Origin: CAZVGZ01 sp964627605
Lineage (GTDB): Bacteria > Latescibacterota > MWCZ01 > CAZVGZ01
DNA: 64,000 nucleotides
Direction: 5' to 3'
Assembly (NCBI GenBank): GCA_964627605.1
Contig: CAZVGZ010000009.1
Span: 1 to 64,000 of the forward strand
This document shows positions 45,455 through 53,610 of this stretch, in pieces. How positions within the stretch are numbered: the stretch's first letter is position 1; each line of letters opens with the position of its first letter. The notes below the pieces were generated by a model that saw only the letters and a list, made by a program, of their open reading frames with translations, was not told the origin of the DNA and did no database searches. A program made the position numbers and the translations under genes.

Positions 45455-46372
45455 CTATCCCCACCTCTGCGTCATTGGCCGAGGGGTGTAGGAGCGATGA
45501 AGTTGGTCGAACCTCTCCCATTCCGCGACAACGTCGCCGGGGCGCTCTAGACTTCGCACCAGGATGTCCGCCTCAGGCGGGTAGCATGTCGACGGCTCTT
45601 CCGGGTCCTGCTGTTCCCTGAGCGGGCCGTCTGAAGTCATCGCGTTTGTAGGCAACGCCGCGCTTTGGTAGCGCATATCGAAGCTCCAACGTATCACGTC
45701 GATGGCGTTTACACCTGATTTGTGGGGAGAGTGGTTGGACAGAAGTAGAGCGCCGCATTTTGGCACCGGGACAAGAACCGGGTTCGACTGCGGCATCTCT
45801 TCGGCGGCGATAAACAGAAACGGGTTACCCCTTAAGTGTTTGACCAAAGGATCAAGATGCGCTTTCGGTAGCACTTCCAAACACCCGGTCTTGAGGGTCG
45901 CATCAACCAGAGGGAACCACACAGTCAGAACCAATGAAGGGTCGCAAAACGGTTCGAAGTAGGTCGAGTCCTGATGCCAGGGCACCACACCGTGGGCGAA
46001 GCCAGGCACTTTTGGCCTGACCCGGTAGGCCGATGAGGCGATTATCTCCGGCCCAACCAGACACTCTACCATGTCTAACATTTTCGGGTGTTTTAGCAGA
46101 TCAAAAATAGCTGGGCCTGAAAGCTGACCCGAACTGATCGACCAGTAGACCTCCTCTGTCACTTTGCCAAGCCGTGTCAGCCGCGTCTCGAATCCCTCTT
46201 CTTCATACGCGTTTTCTATTTTTCCCTGATCCACTAACCCCTGTGCCCGAACGTCTATTTCTTGAGTCAACTCGTTGATGACCGGTTGAAGATCGTCATC
46301 GGAGAACAATCTATCGACTAGGAGATACCCATCCTCATTAAAATCAACGGTTTGCACATCTGTCAAGCGCAT
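45455..46372 (-). CDS. Phytanoyl-CoA dioxygenase (PhyH) family oxygenase
   Basis: A protein of 305 residues with a strong AGGAG ribosome site. It has the Fe(II)/2-oxoglutarate facial triad: H-x-D in W-H-Q-D-S-T-Y-F near residue 137-139, a distal His in S-N-H-S-P-H-K-S-G near 218, and an Arg in I-R-W-S-F-D-M-R-Y that binds 2-oxoglutarate. Family members hydroxylate unactivated carbons of many small molecules. Substrate unknown. It lies between the metallophosphatase and the M14 peptidase on the same strand. Confidence 0.9.
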   Translation of the reverse strand: MRLTDVQTVDFNEDGYLLVDRLFSDDDLQPVINELTQEIDVRAQGLVDQGKIENAYEEEGFETRLTRLGKVTEEVYWSISSGQLSGPAIFDLLKHPKMLDMVECLVGPEIIASSAYRVRPKVPGFAHGVVPWHQDSTYFEPFCDPSLVLTVWFPLVDATLKTGCLEVLPKAHLDPLVKHLRGNPFLFIAAEEMPQSNPVLVPVPKCGALLLSNHSPHKSGVNAIDVIRWSFDMRYQSAALPTNAMTSDGPLREQQDPEEPSTCYPPEADILVRSLERPGDVVAEWERFDQLHRSYTPRPMTQRWG

Positions 46373-46403
46373 ACTTTCTCCTGCATATATATCCGGCGAA
46401 TGA

Positions 46404-47549
46404 TTAACTCCCAGACAGGTGATCGGCGAGGCCGTCAGCTAGAGATGCCCCGGCGTTTTGATAGTCAGTTCGCGTGAGAACGTGATCCCCCACCATGCTG
46501 TAGGGGGTTTCGATGGTCATCCCGCATACGCCATGCACCCCCGCCAAATAGCCTCCAATGGCACCTCCTGGCCAGCGGGACGGATAGTCGGGCACGATAG
46601 AGAACGGATCGGCTCTGATCTCATCGGGCAACCAGCTCCCCAGCCTTTCCGCCCATATCCGGGCCACCCTTTTCTGCTCTTCGTCGACATCCTTGCGCGG
46701 CAAAAACAGGTAAGCGCCGCTGTTCTCGCACGCCCCAGGCGCATGAAAGTCAATCGCCAAGCTTGGTCGGCACCGCTCCATCCAACGTCTTATATCCTGC
46801 TGCATTACGAGGGTTTCGTGGCGCATAGGCGGCTGTCCCCAGGCGCGGTTTAGATCGTGGGGAAACGGGTCTTTGCCGTAATCGCCGTCTACTACCCCGT
46901 CAATGTTTGCCGTCGGGATCGCCCATATCAGGGGAGCGTCGTCACTGATTTCGGCTATTCTACGCAAGAACCCATCAAGCACCCACGCTCCTGATGTCTC
47001 TCCGCTGTGCTGTTGGGCGGTGCAGAAGACTCCAGGTCGATCAGGGTCGGTCTCTCCATATGAGTTGCTAAGACGCCTCATCGCTCGTCCGGCCTGGCTA
47101 ACGCCTATGGAATCGACTTTCCAGTAGCCGTTGCAGTCACTGATCAGCGCGTCAACACTCTCAGGACCGTACGGAAAACACCATGCAACCTCTATCTCAT
47201 AGGGAGCAGGAACCACATCCCACGATACCAGCTTCTGTCCATCGGGCTCCTGCTGAACGACTGGTGCTCCCAACCGGGTCCAATCGTCACCCTCCACCTG
47301 AACCACCGGCCTCATGGTCTCGGGCTGCCCTCCACCAAGGAGTGTACCGGTGTGGCGGAGTGTTAAGCTTAGGGATTTCGCAGAAGGCGCGTCACCACCG
47401 GTCCAGCGCGCTCCAAAATGAAACCAGAGCGCTTCGGTCCCTCCGTGCGGATGCGCCGTGAAGCCGATCTCACAGCGGTCCGAGTGATCGACTATGGATA
47501 CATCGGCGACATTGGGCGAACTCACATCTGTTTCGACAATGTAGGGCAC
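46404..47549 (-). CDS. M14-family zinc carboxypeptidase-like protein
   Basis: A protein of 381 residues from a GTG start. After a beta-rich N-terminal domain of about 125 residues (as in cytosolic M14B-type carboxypeptidases) comes the catalytic domain: H-x-x-E in A-Q-Q-H-S-G-E-T near 178-181, D-L-N-R-A-W near 233, the third zinc His in I-D-F-H-A-P-G near 265, and the catalytic Glu in T-I-E-T-P-Y near 344. The combination fits an active enzyme that trims peptides, amino-sugar peptides or murein-derived fragments. No signal peptide, hence cytoplasmic. Confidence 0.85.
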   Translation of the reverse strand: MPYIVETDVSSPNVADVSIVDHSDRCEIGFTAHPHGGTEALWFHFGARWTGGDAPSAKSLSLTLRHTGTLLGGGQPETMRPVVQVEGDDWTRLGAPVVQQEPDGQKLVSWDVVPAPYEIEVAWCFPYGPESVDALISDCNGYWKVDSIGVSQAGRAMRRLSNSYGETDPDRPGVFCTAQQHSGETSGAWVLDGFLRRIAEISDDAPLIWAIPTANIDGVVDGDYGKDPFPHDLNRAWGQPPMRHETLVMQQDIRRWMERCRPSLAIDFHAPGACENSGAYLFLPRKDVDEEQKRVARIWAERLGSWLPDEIRADPFSIVPDYPSRWPGGAIGGYLAGVHGVCGMTIETPYSMVGDHVLTRTDYQNAGASLADGLADHLSGS

Positions 47550-47631
47550 AATAGACCTTATCTAAAGTCCGTATCGTGACCACGAAAAATAGCGCGGTCC
47601 GTTGGCTGGAAATCCTATTGTGAGTTGTCGA

Positions 47632-48468
47632 TCAACCCCGCGACGACTCTTTACGTGATTCTCGTTCCTGCTCAATGCGTTCGACCAGAATATCCTCATT
47701 GTCGGTGATCTGCTGTAGATATTTCGTACGCGACTCCGGCCCTGTTTGGCGAATCAGATGAGAGTGCATCTGGGTGACCCAGAATCTGGCTTGCGCGCCG
47801 ATGGTGTCCCTGAGCGACTCGATCTGCTCTGGAGTCTGGCACTGCTCGCAGAAGTTCATGGTGAACATCCGGCGGTTCTGGTTGCCACCGAAGGCAGCGT
47901 GCTTTAGCCGCTGATTGAACAGCACAAGCTCGCCAGGTTTAACTTCCAGCGGTACTGATGACACCTCCTGTGGCGAAACGCCCCAGTTTTCTTCAAGGTT
48001 TGGGAGCTCATCATGTATTTTGGTGGCGTATGGATCGTCCAACCGATGGCTCCATGGAATCACTCTTAGGCAGCCGGTGTCTCTGGTCAGCGGGTTGAAA
48101 TAGAACGCGATCTTGATCCACCTTACATCTCTGCTCCAGCTGTCCGAATGCCAGTGGGTGTCGCCTGAGTAGAAATTGCTATCCCCGGCGAGGTAGCTGA
48201 ACTCGTCGCCAAGAAGCCCCGCTATAATCCCTAATATCCGTGGGTCATCCAACAGGCCGCACAACCGTTCGCTCTGCCCAACAGAAGGCACGATGCAGGT
48301 TCGCTCGCCGCCAGTGTGGCTTGGGATGTCGGTACCAGCGCCGGTGCACCGACGAAAAACATCCTCGAATTCGTCGGTAATCCAACCGATATCGTCCGTT
48401 ATCAAACCTGGAAACCCCAAGTACCCGAAAGCCTCAAAGAATCGGCGCTGCTGTTCGGTTAGCTGCAA
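47632..48468 (-). CDS. Phytanoyl-CoA dioxygenase (PhyH) family oxygenase
   Basis: A protein of 278 residues starting at a TTG with GGGGA 8 bases upstream. The iron triad is W-H-S-D-S-W near residues 106-111, the distal His is in R-L-K-H-A-A-F-G-G near 188, and the 2-oxoglutarate Arg is in N-R-R-M-F-T-M-N-F. Sequence divergence from the other PhyH gene in this window is large, so they are separate subfamilies and not recent duplicates. Substrate unknown. It is 82 bases upstream of the M14 peptidase, on the same strand. Confidence 0.88.
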   Translation of the reverse strand: MQLTEQQRRFFEAFGYLGFPGLITDDIGWITDEFEDVFRRCTGAGTDIPSHTGGERTCIVPSVGQSERLCGLLDDPRILGIIAGLLGDEFSYLAGDSNFYSGDTHWHSDSWSRDVRWIKIAFYFNPLTRDTGCLRVIPWSHRLDDPYATKIHDELPNLEENWGVSPQEVSSVPLEVKPGELVLFNQRLKHAAFGGNQNRRMFTMNFCEQCQTPEQIESLRDTIGAQARFWVTQMHSHLIRQTGPESRTKYLQQITDNEDILVERIEQERESRKESSRG

Positions 48469-48539
48469 ATCGTGTCCCCATATTTTCTATCGTGCTTTTC
48501 CCGACGGCTCGCCCGCACCATTCTCGCCCAAAAAAACGC

Positions 48540-48902
48540 CTATTCGACAGCTGTTTGACCAGTCCGTCGTTCAGCGGCTATGACCGCCCAGAGCTGTAGG
48601 ACGAACGCCAATGACAGAAACGCCCAGTGAAACTGCTGCGGTACTGACCACCTGCTCACCAAGAGCATGGACGCCGTCAAAGACAGGTATGCCACCAAAA
48701 CTGACGCCCGCAATTTCCCGGCGCGGCGGTTAGCGATGTGCACCGACACAGGGAGGAAGACGCACTCGGTTGCAGGCATCAGCCTCAAGGCGTGCCAGTC
48801 ATCAATAAGCAACGCACCGACTGCTCCCAACGCCCCGCCAATCGTCCCTGCGACTACCAATCTCTCCAACGAGGCCCGTGTCTGCCTGATCTGGGTGCTC
48901 AC
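48540..48902 (-). CDS. Hypothetical membrane protein
   Basis: Encodes 120 residues from a GTG, with an N-terminal amphipathic helix and three or four hydrophobic helices (V-A-G-T-I-G-G-A-L-G-A-V-G-A-L-L; A-S-V-L-V-A-Y-L-S-L-T-A-S-M-L-L; W-A-F-L-S-L-A-F-V-L-Q-L-W). It is not assigned to a family. A DapA-like gene ends 58 bases upstream and a PhyH gene starts 72 bases downstream on the same strand. Confidence 0.55.
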   Translation of the reverse strand: MSTQIRQTRASLERLVVAGTIGGALGAVGALLIDDWHALRLMPATECVFLPVSVHIANRRAGKLRASVLVAYLSLTASMLLVSRWSVPQQFHWAFLSLAFVLQLWAVIAAERRTGQTAVE

Positions 48903-48959
48903 AGGTGTCGGTTCTCTACGGCGTGGTTCTTTGAAAGTCTAGAGGTCGACGATCCTTGC

Positions 48960-50024
48960 TTATCGCAGCCAATCGTCCAGATGTTGGGAGACGAACTCGT
49001 CGTCGTTGAGATGCGGATAGGCATTTTGAACACGGTCCAACTCTTCAGCCTGCCCCAGCGAAAGTCCCTCGTCCCGATCCAGACACCATATGCCTTTCAT
49101 CAGCCCTTGCCTCACCAAGACCTCGTGGACACCAGCGATACAGCCAGCAAAGCCGTTTGCAGCATCAAAGACCACAGCGTTGGCGTCGGTGATCTGTGCC
49201 GCTAAGCTCAGATGCTCAGTGTTGAGGCGGACCGCGCCCTGATTGATCCTATGCGCCAAAGAGAGATGATGGACAGCTCTTGAAGTCCATACCGCCCAAT
49301 GCCCCAAAAGCCCGCCCTTGACACCTACGGCAACCGGTTCTCCATCTGGGCCTGCGACAGTGAACGATGTGATGAGATCAACGAGGATATTGTCGTCATT
49401 GCCTGTGTAGACCGCTATGTCGTCAGCACGCCCGGAGGCAGCGACGGCCCTTACGACATCCAACGTCTGATACCGGTTGAACGGCGCGATCTTGATCGCT
49501 ACGACATTCTCTATCTCAGCGAAACGCTGCCAGAAATTGTGACTCAGGAGCCTCCCGCCTGCTGCCGGTTGGAGGTAGAACCCCATGATAGGGATGATCT
49601 GTGCTACATGGCGGCAGTGCTCTATTAGCGCATCGTCATCGGCATCGGAGAGTGCAGCCAAACTCAGCAGACCGACGTGATACCCGCAGTCTGCTGCCAA
49701 ATGAGCCTCTTGACTTGCCTGACTCGTCGGTCCAACCACTCCAGCGATTCTCACCACCGGCACTATACGGGTGACATCAGCAGTATCCATCTCCTCAGCG
49801 GCCAATTTCAGAACGGGGCGGTGTAGCCCAACAGCTTTGTCGCGGATGGCGAACTGGGTGGTGTGGACGCCCACAGCCAACCCACCGGCACCAGCGGCGA
49901 GATAGTATCTAGAAAGTGCTCGCTGGCTTCTTTCATCAAGCTTGCGGGACTCGGTCAGCGCCAGGGGATGGGCAGGGATCACGAGCCCCTTATGCAACTC
50001 GTCCAGTAGGCTCTTGTGGGGCAT
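48960..50024 (-). CDS. DHDPS/NAL-family aldolase-type lyase
   Basis: The ATG at 50024 (GAGAGG upstream) gives 354 residues; a TTG at 50036 is possible but adds only four residues. The (beta/alpha)8 order of the dihydrodipicolinate synthase family is visible: an A-G-A-G-G-L-A-V-G-V segment, the tyrosine region G-F-Y-L-Q-P near 160 and the Schiff-base lysine in V-V-A-I-K-I-A-P-F near 180. About 60 residues longer than DapA, with an extended C-terminus. The reaction is probably aldol cleavage of a keto-acid sugar. It starts 8 bases after the epimerase stop, so both are one operon. Confidence 0.75.
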   Translation of the reverse strand: MPHKSLLDELHKGLVIPAHPLALTESRKLDERSQRALSRYYLAAGAGGLAVGVHTTQFAIRDKAVGLHRPVLKLAAEEMDTADVTRIVPVVRIAGVVGPTSQASQEAHLAADCGYHVGLLSLAALSDADDDALIEHCRHVAQIIPIMGFYLQPAAGGRLLSHNFWQRFAEIENVVAIKIAPFNRYQTLDVVRAVAASGRADDIAVYTGNDDNILVDLITSFTVAGPDGEPVAVGVKGGLLGHWAVWTSRAVHHLSLAHRINQGAVRLNTEHLSLAAQITDANAVVFDAANGFAGCIAGVHEVLVRQGLMKGIWCLDRDEGLSLGQAEELDRVQNAYPHLNDDEFVSQHLDDWLR

Positions 50025-50032
50025 TGGGCCTC

Positions 50033-51073
50033 TCAAAATTTGCCGTCCCGTGTCTCGAAGTGGGTTGGTTTGTCGAGTGTGGACCCACTGATCTTAACCC
50101 AATGGGCTGTCCAATCAAGGAGTAGCTCGGTGCTTACGGTTGGCGGGCTCAAGAGTTGGTGGGCGAGCGAGGCGTCTGACAGGAGTGCGGTCTGCTCTTC
50201 GGTGCCAGTAATGATCGGCTCCCTTCCCAGCCTTCTCCCAAGTTCGTGAGCGAGCTCTCTGACCGAATGGGCTGTTTTCCCAGTGACGTTGAGAACTTTT
50301 GGCGGCGTACCTACGTGCTCAAACGATTCGAGAACTGCGGCGTTGGCATCGCCTTGCCATATGAAATTCAGATGCCCTGTGCTCACGTCTACAGGTTGGT
50401 CGGATTGGATTTTCGACGCGATGTCCAGCAGGACCCCATATCTTAGATCGACGGCGTAGTTCAGTCGAAAAAACAGCACCGGGGTTTTGGTTTTTTCGGC
50501 CCAGTAGTGAAATACCCTCTCGCGCCCCAGGCATGATTGGGCATATTCGCCCACCGGTCCAGTGGGATCGCTCTCTTTGCTGCCGCCTTTTTCTATGTCA
50601 CCGAACGGATACACATTGCCAGTCGAAAGCGCCACTATGCGAGACGCTTTAAAATGTTGGGCGACCATGCCAGGAAGGTAGGTGTTCATAGCCCAGGTCA
50701 GCGGTTCATTCGATATGGCACCGAACTTCATGCCCGCCATGTAGACTACGTTCTGGGCTTTGGGAAGCCGCTCCAACTGCTCAGGGTCGAGCAGGTCGCA
50801 CGCGATGGTCTTTACACCGCAGTTCTCAATGGTTTTGCGGGCTTCGCTCGACGAGAACCTCGACACTCCGACGATTTGGCGCTTGACACCTGCCTCATCG
50901 TCGGCTCTTCGAGCGAGGGCGGCCAGCGTCGGACCCATCTTTCCACCGACACCTAGAATCGTGATGTCGCCTTCAAGCCTATCCATCATCTCGACAAGAC
51001 CTGGCGTCGGACGGGTCATCGCCTCGTCGAGCGCCGAAATGTCATCAACCGTTTTTGGCAGCGTTTGGGTCAT
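50033..51073 (-). CDS. NAD-dependent epimerase/dehydratase family protein
   Basis: A protein of 346 residues with a Rossmann opening I-T-I-L-G-V-G-G-K-M-G-P-T near residue 34-46, an acidic/Arg loop (G-V-S-R-F), and later an L-S-T-G-N-V-Y-P-F segment with the Y-A-Q-S-C-L-G-R-E pattern that holds the catalytic Tyr-x-x-x-Lys-type site, although the Lys appears to be replaced. It is an extended SDR that would act on a nucleotide sugar or sugar acid. It is the first gene of a short operon with the DHDPS-like lyase. The promoter should lie in the divergent 346-base gap next to the BlaI-like gene. Confidence 0.75.
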   Translation of the reverse strand: MTQTLPKTVDDISALDEAMTRPTPGLVEMMDRLEGDITILGVGGKMGPTLAALARRADDEAGVKRQIVGVSRFSSSEARKTIENCGVKTIACDLLDPEQLERLPKAQNVVYMAGMKFGAISNEPLTWAMNTYLPGMVAQHFKASRIVALSTGNVYPFGDIEKGGSKESDPTGPVGEYAQSCLGRERVFHYWAEKTKTPVLFFRLNYAVDLRYGVLLDIASKIQSDQPVDVSTGHLNFIWQGDANAAVLESFEHVGTPPKVLNVTGKTAHSVRELAHELGRRLGREPIITGTEEQTALLSDASLAHQLLSPPTVSTELLLDWTAHWVKISGSTLDKPTHFETRDGKF

Positions 51074-51366
51074 GATCTAGCGGTTCTCGATCGCCCTTAA
51101 TGAAAGTAAGCAACTCGCTCGCTATCTGACTGAGAAGTTAAGAGTAGAAAAATAATATCTGCGCCGGGTGTCAGACAACCGATCCAGACCGGTGGATCAA
51201 GACACTTTCACGTCCAGGAATGGCTGCACCCACGACGGTCGACGGTCCAGACACTCCGAAGGAATATCTCCTGAGACGGCTCCTGTTATGCGATATGGTC
51301 GGTGCGAGGCTTATAACCGCGCATGGCAACCCGTCACAAACTCTTGACCCTGTTCTAATGATTGTA

Positions 51367-51396
51367 GTATTTTTATGTGCTGGTTTACTGAAATAC
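51367..51396. promoter_or_regulatory. Imperfect inverted repeat upstream of the BlaI-like gene
   Basis: GTATTT at 51367-51372 and AAATAC at 51391-51396 form an inverted pair spaced by 18 bases, 24 bases before the regulator start. BlaI/CopY-type repressors bind dyads rich in TAC/GTA, so this could be its own operator. No strong -10/-35 pair can be named. The rest of the 346-base divergent gap (51074-51419) holds no other feature that I can support. Confidence 0.25.
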
Positions 51397-51419
51397 ACCT
51401 CAAGTTTGGGAACTGAACG

Positions 51420-51800
51420 ATGCGTCTGACAGACGCCGAATGGAGACTGATGCAGGTGCTCTGGACGCAGGCCCCTGCAAGCGCTCGAACCGTAATGTCC
51501 GGTCTCGACCAGGAGACCAACTGGGCATACACGACCGTCAAAACGATGCTCTCGCGGCTGACAGACAAAGGCGCTCTGGCTGCCGAGATGAAATTCAATA
51601 CCACCTTCTACGATCCTGTCATCACCAAAGAAGAGGCGCGGCGATCTGCGATCAAATCGCTGATGGAGCGGGCGTTCGATGGCGCATTTGATTCGATGTT
51701 GCAGTTCTTGGTGCACGACGAGAAGCTAACGGTGAAGGACCGCGCCGAACTTGATGGAATGTTGCAGTCCATGATAGATGAAGAAGAGAGCGCGCAATAG
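51420..51800 (+). CDS. BlaI/MecI/CopY-family transcriptional repressor
   Basis: A protein of 126 residues, usual length. The N-terminal winged helix is L-T-D-A-E-W-R-L-M-Q-V-L-W at 3-15 and the recognition helix region is T-T-V-K-T-M-L-S-R-L-T-D-K-G-A-L near 38-53, followed by a helical dimerisation tail. Family members repress resistance or stress genes until a sensor protease (BlaR1/MecR1) cleaves them. No BlaR1-type gene is in the window, but many genomes carry orphan copies. The next ORF is a broken thioredoxin-like lipoprotein, which may have been a target. Confidence 0.88.
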   Translation: MRLTDAEWRLMQVLWTQAPASARTVMSGLDQETNWAYTTVKTMLSRLTDKGALAAEMKFNTTFYDPVITKEEARRSAIKSLMERAFDGAFDSMLQFLVHDEKLTVKDRAELDGMLQSMIDEEESAQ

Positions 51801-51816
51801 CGTCACTGGAGTTTGA

Positions 51817-52443
51817 TGAACCAGAGAAGAACGTTGGTGGGAGAGGGTCGGCATACCCTTGGTATCGGTGCGGTGCTGCTTTTGATAGCGGCTTGCGCGA
51901 CCGAGCCGACCAACGTCGCAGCGGCGTATTGGCCAAGGCCGTCAGCCTTGAGGCGCCAGGCTTCTCGCTAGAAAAGTTGGGATCAGGGGTCTATATTCCT
52001 GACAGCCTGAGCGGAAAAATCGTGGTCATGGACTGGTGGACGTCGTGGTGCGCGCCCTCTCGAGCGCAGATGCCTGCAATTCAGAAAACCTACAATCATT
52101 ACAGATCCAGACCGGATGTGGCGTTTTTGGCCGTGAACGCAAAAGAGCCCGCTGGCACCGCAGAGAGTTTCATGCGGCGAAACGGCTACACCCTCCCTGT
52201 TGCGCTAGCTGACTCCATGGATGGACTTGGGTTCGGCGAGACCATACACTCACAGATCGGATGGTCGGAAAAATCAAACCGGTTCGGCATCCCGGTGACA
52301 GTTGTGTTGGATCAGAGTGGGCGCTTCGATTTGTCCACCAGGGGTATTCGGACGAGTTCGATATTGCCGAAGAGCTTGGTTGGGAGATCGAATGGCTTTT
52401 GGCGTTCAGACCGTCGCTCACATCCCACCAAGAACGAAATTAA
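51817..52443 (+). pseudogene. TlpA-like thioredoxin-fold lipoprotein with two compensating frameshifts
   Basis: The ATG at 51817 opens a lipoprotein signal with L-L-L-I-A-A-C and C at residue 27. In the same frame the end F-V-H-Q-G-Y-S-D-E-F to the stop at 52443 is in place, but the middle (51930 to about 52318) is in another frame: G-F-S-L-E-K-L-G-S, W-W-T-S-W-C-A-P-S and G-I-P-V-T-V-V-L-D-Q. A +1 change near 51925 and a -1 change near 52320 restore one continuous protein of about 208 residues. The thioredoxin motif is W-C-A-P-S, so the resolving Cys is Ser. It is either an assembly error twice or real decay, and it overlaps the end of the kinase gene on the other strand. Confidence 0.65.
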
Positions 52444-53602
52444 CGCATTCAACGAGCGCGTTTTCGCCACCGAACCCGCCTGCTTTGGTAACCAGCGTCC
52501 TCCCGTCAGCGACACCTCCCAATATCAACGAGTATGGCGTTCCCGGTGCCACCGCGCCCTGAACCAGCAGCGACTCGGCTTTAAGCGCCCTAAGAACAGC
52601 CATCGCGGTGTCGCCACCTGTGACCACAAGCGCCAAATCAGGACACTCCACTACCGCAGTCCGTGTGATCTTCGTCAGTAGACCGAGTAGTTCGATGCCG
52701 GTGTCCTGTCCAGAAATCATCGTTCCTGAAGTGACCACAACGTTTGATCCCCGGCGCGACTGTTCTATCACGTTCATCGACGAGCCCTGACCCGAGCAAT
52801 CGACCACAGCGTCTGCAACGCCACCCAACACCTCCACCTGCCGCAATGTCGTCGGGTGAATCGACCCGACTACGGTGAGCAGTTGCGTGGCTGTCGGTGT
52901 GGCGGTTGCAGGCGGTCTCGGCTGCCAGCCCCAAACTGTCGGCAGAACCGAAAGCATCCCTCCTGAACCAGCCAACATGACGTCTTGAGCTGATTCTAGA
53001 CTGTCAACGATCCGCACCAGATCAGCAATACTCGATGCGTCCGCCACTAGAATGGTAGGGCCGTTCTCGTTGAGAAACTGGGTCGCATCGCCAAGAAAGC
53101 GCTCTACACCCACAGACGTAGTCTGTCGGATGATCGACACCACGTCATCGGTTGTTACCGGCGCAGCCGGGTCATCCGCCATCGGAGTGAGATGTACTGG
53201 ACGCCCATCGACGCTCAATCTACCCTCTGAGACCGTGCGTTTCATCTCCGGGTGAGCAGGTGACACTACACAGACTTTTTTCCTACACCCATCCAACGCG
53301 CCAGCCAAAAACGCCCCAACAGGTCCTCGACAGGTGGAGTCGATCTTCGAGTAGACGTGGCTGCGGCTTTGGGCGACTAGTGATCGGGCCGACTGTCTTG
53401 CGGTGACAGACGCGGTGTCAGGTGATTCGGTTCTGGCGGACGTGGCGACCAGAGGCACGGTGCCATCGTCGCTGACGTTGAGGAAGCTTGAGGACGGCAG
53501 GTACACGCGCGCTTGTGCGAACGGGACGATAGCGAGTGCCGCGTCAGCAGTGCCGGTGAGGTCGTCGGCGATGACAGCGCACTGTTGTGGTGAGGGTGTT
53601 AT
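52418..53602 (-). CDS. Four-carbon acid sugar kinase family (DUF1537) with putative AUA start
   Basis: The conserved protein starts before the first GTG at 53506: the frame continues upstream with C-A-V-I-A-D-D-L-T-G-T-A-D-A, the N-terminal motif of OtnK/DtnK-type kinases. The nearest in-frame codon that gives family length is an ATA at 53602, with AGGA 6 bases upstream; no ATG, GTG or TTG is available. The product would be about 394 residues, with K-I-D-S-T-C-R-G-P-V-G near 80 and V-V-T-G-G-D-T-A and L-V-T-K-A-G-G-F-G in the C-terminal ATP domain. It phosphorylates a C4 sugar acid. The SD overlaps the oxidoreductase TAG, implying coupling. Confidence 0.8.
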   Translation of the reverse strand: MTPSPQQCAVIADDLTGTADAALAIVPFAQARVYLPSSSFLNVSDDGTVPLVATSARTESPDTASVTARQSARSLVAQSRSHVYSKIDSTCRGPVGAFLAGALDGCRKKVCVVSPAHPEMKRTVSEGRLSVDGRPVHLTPMADDPAAPVTTDDVVSIIRQTTSVGVERFLGDATQFLNENGPTILVADASSIADLVRIVDSLESAQDVMLAGSGGMLSVLPTVWGWQPRPPATATPTATQLLTVVGSIHPTTLRQVEVLGGVADAVVDCSGQGSSMNVIEQSRRGSNVVVTSGTMISGQDTGIELLGLLTKITRTAVVECPDLALVVTGGDTAMAVLRALKAESLLVQGAVAPGTPYSLILGGVADGRTLVTKAGGFGGENALVECVNFVLGGM

Positions 53603-53610
53603 GGCGTGTC

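Noticed and set aside
51171..51716. 181-codon minus-strand frame opposite the BlaI-like gene
   Set aside because: The plus strand encodes a normal-length BlaI repressor, and the minus translation is not recognisable.
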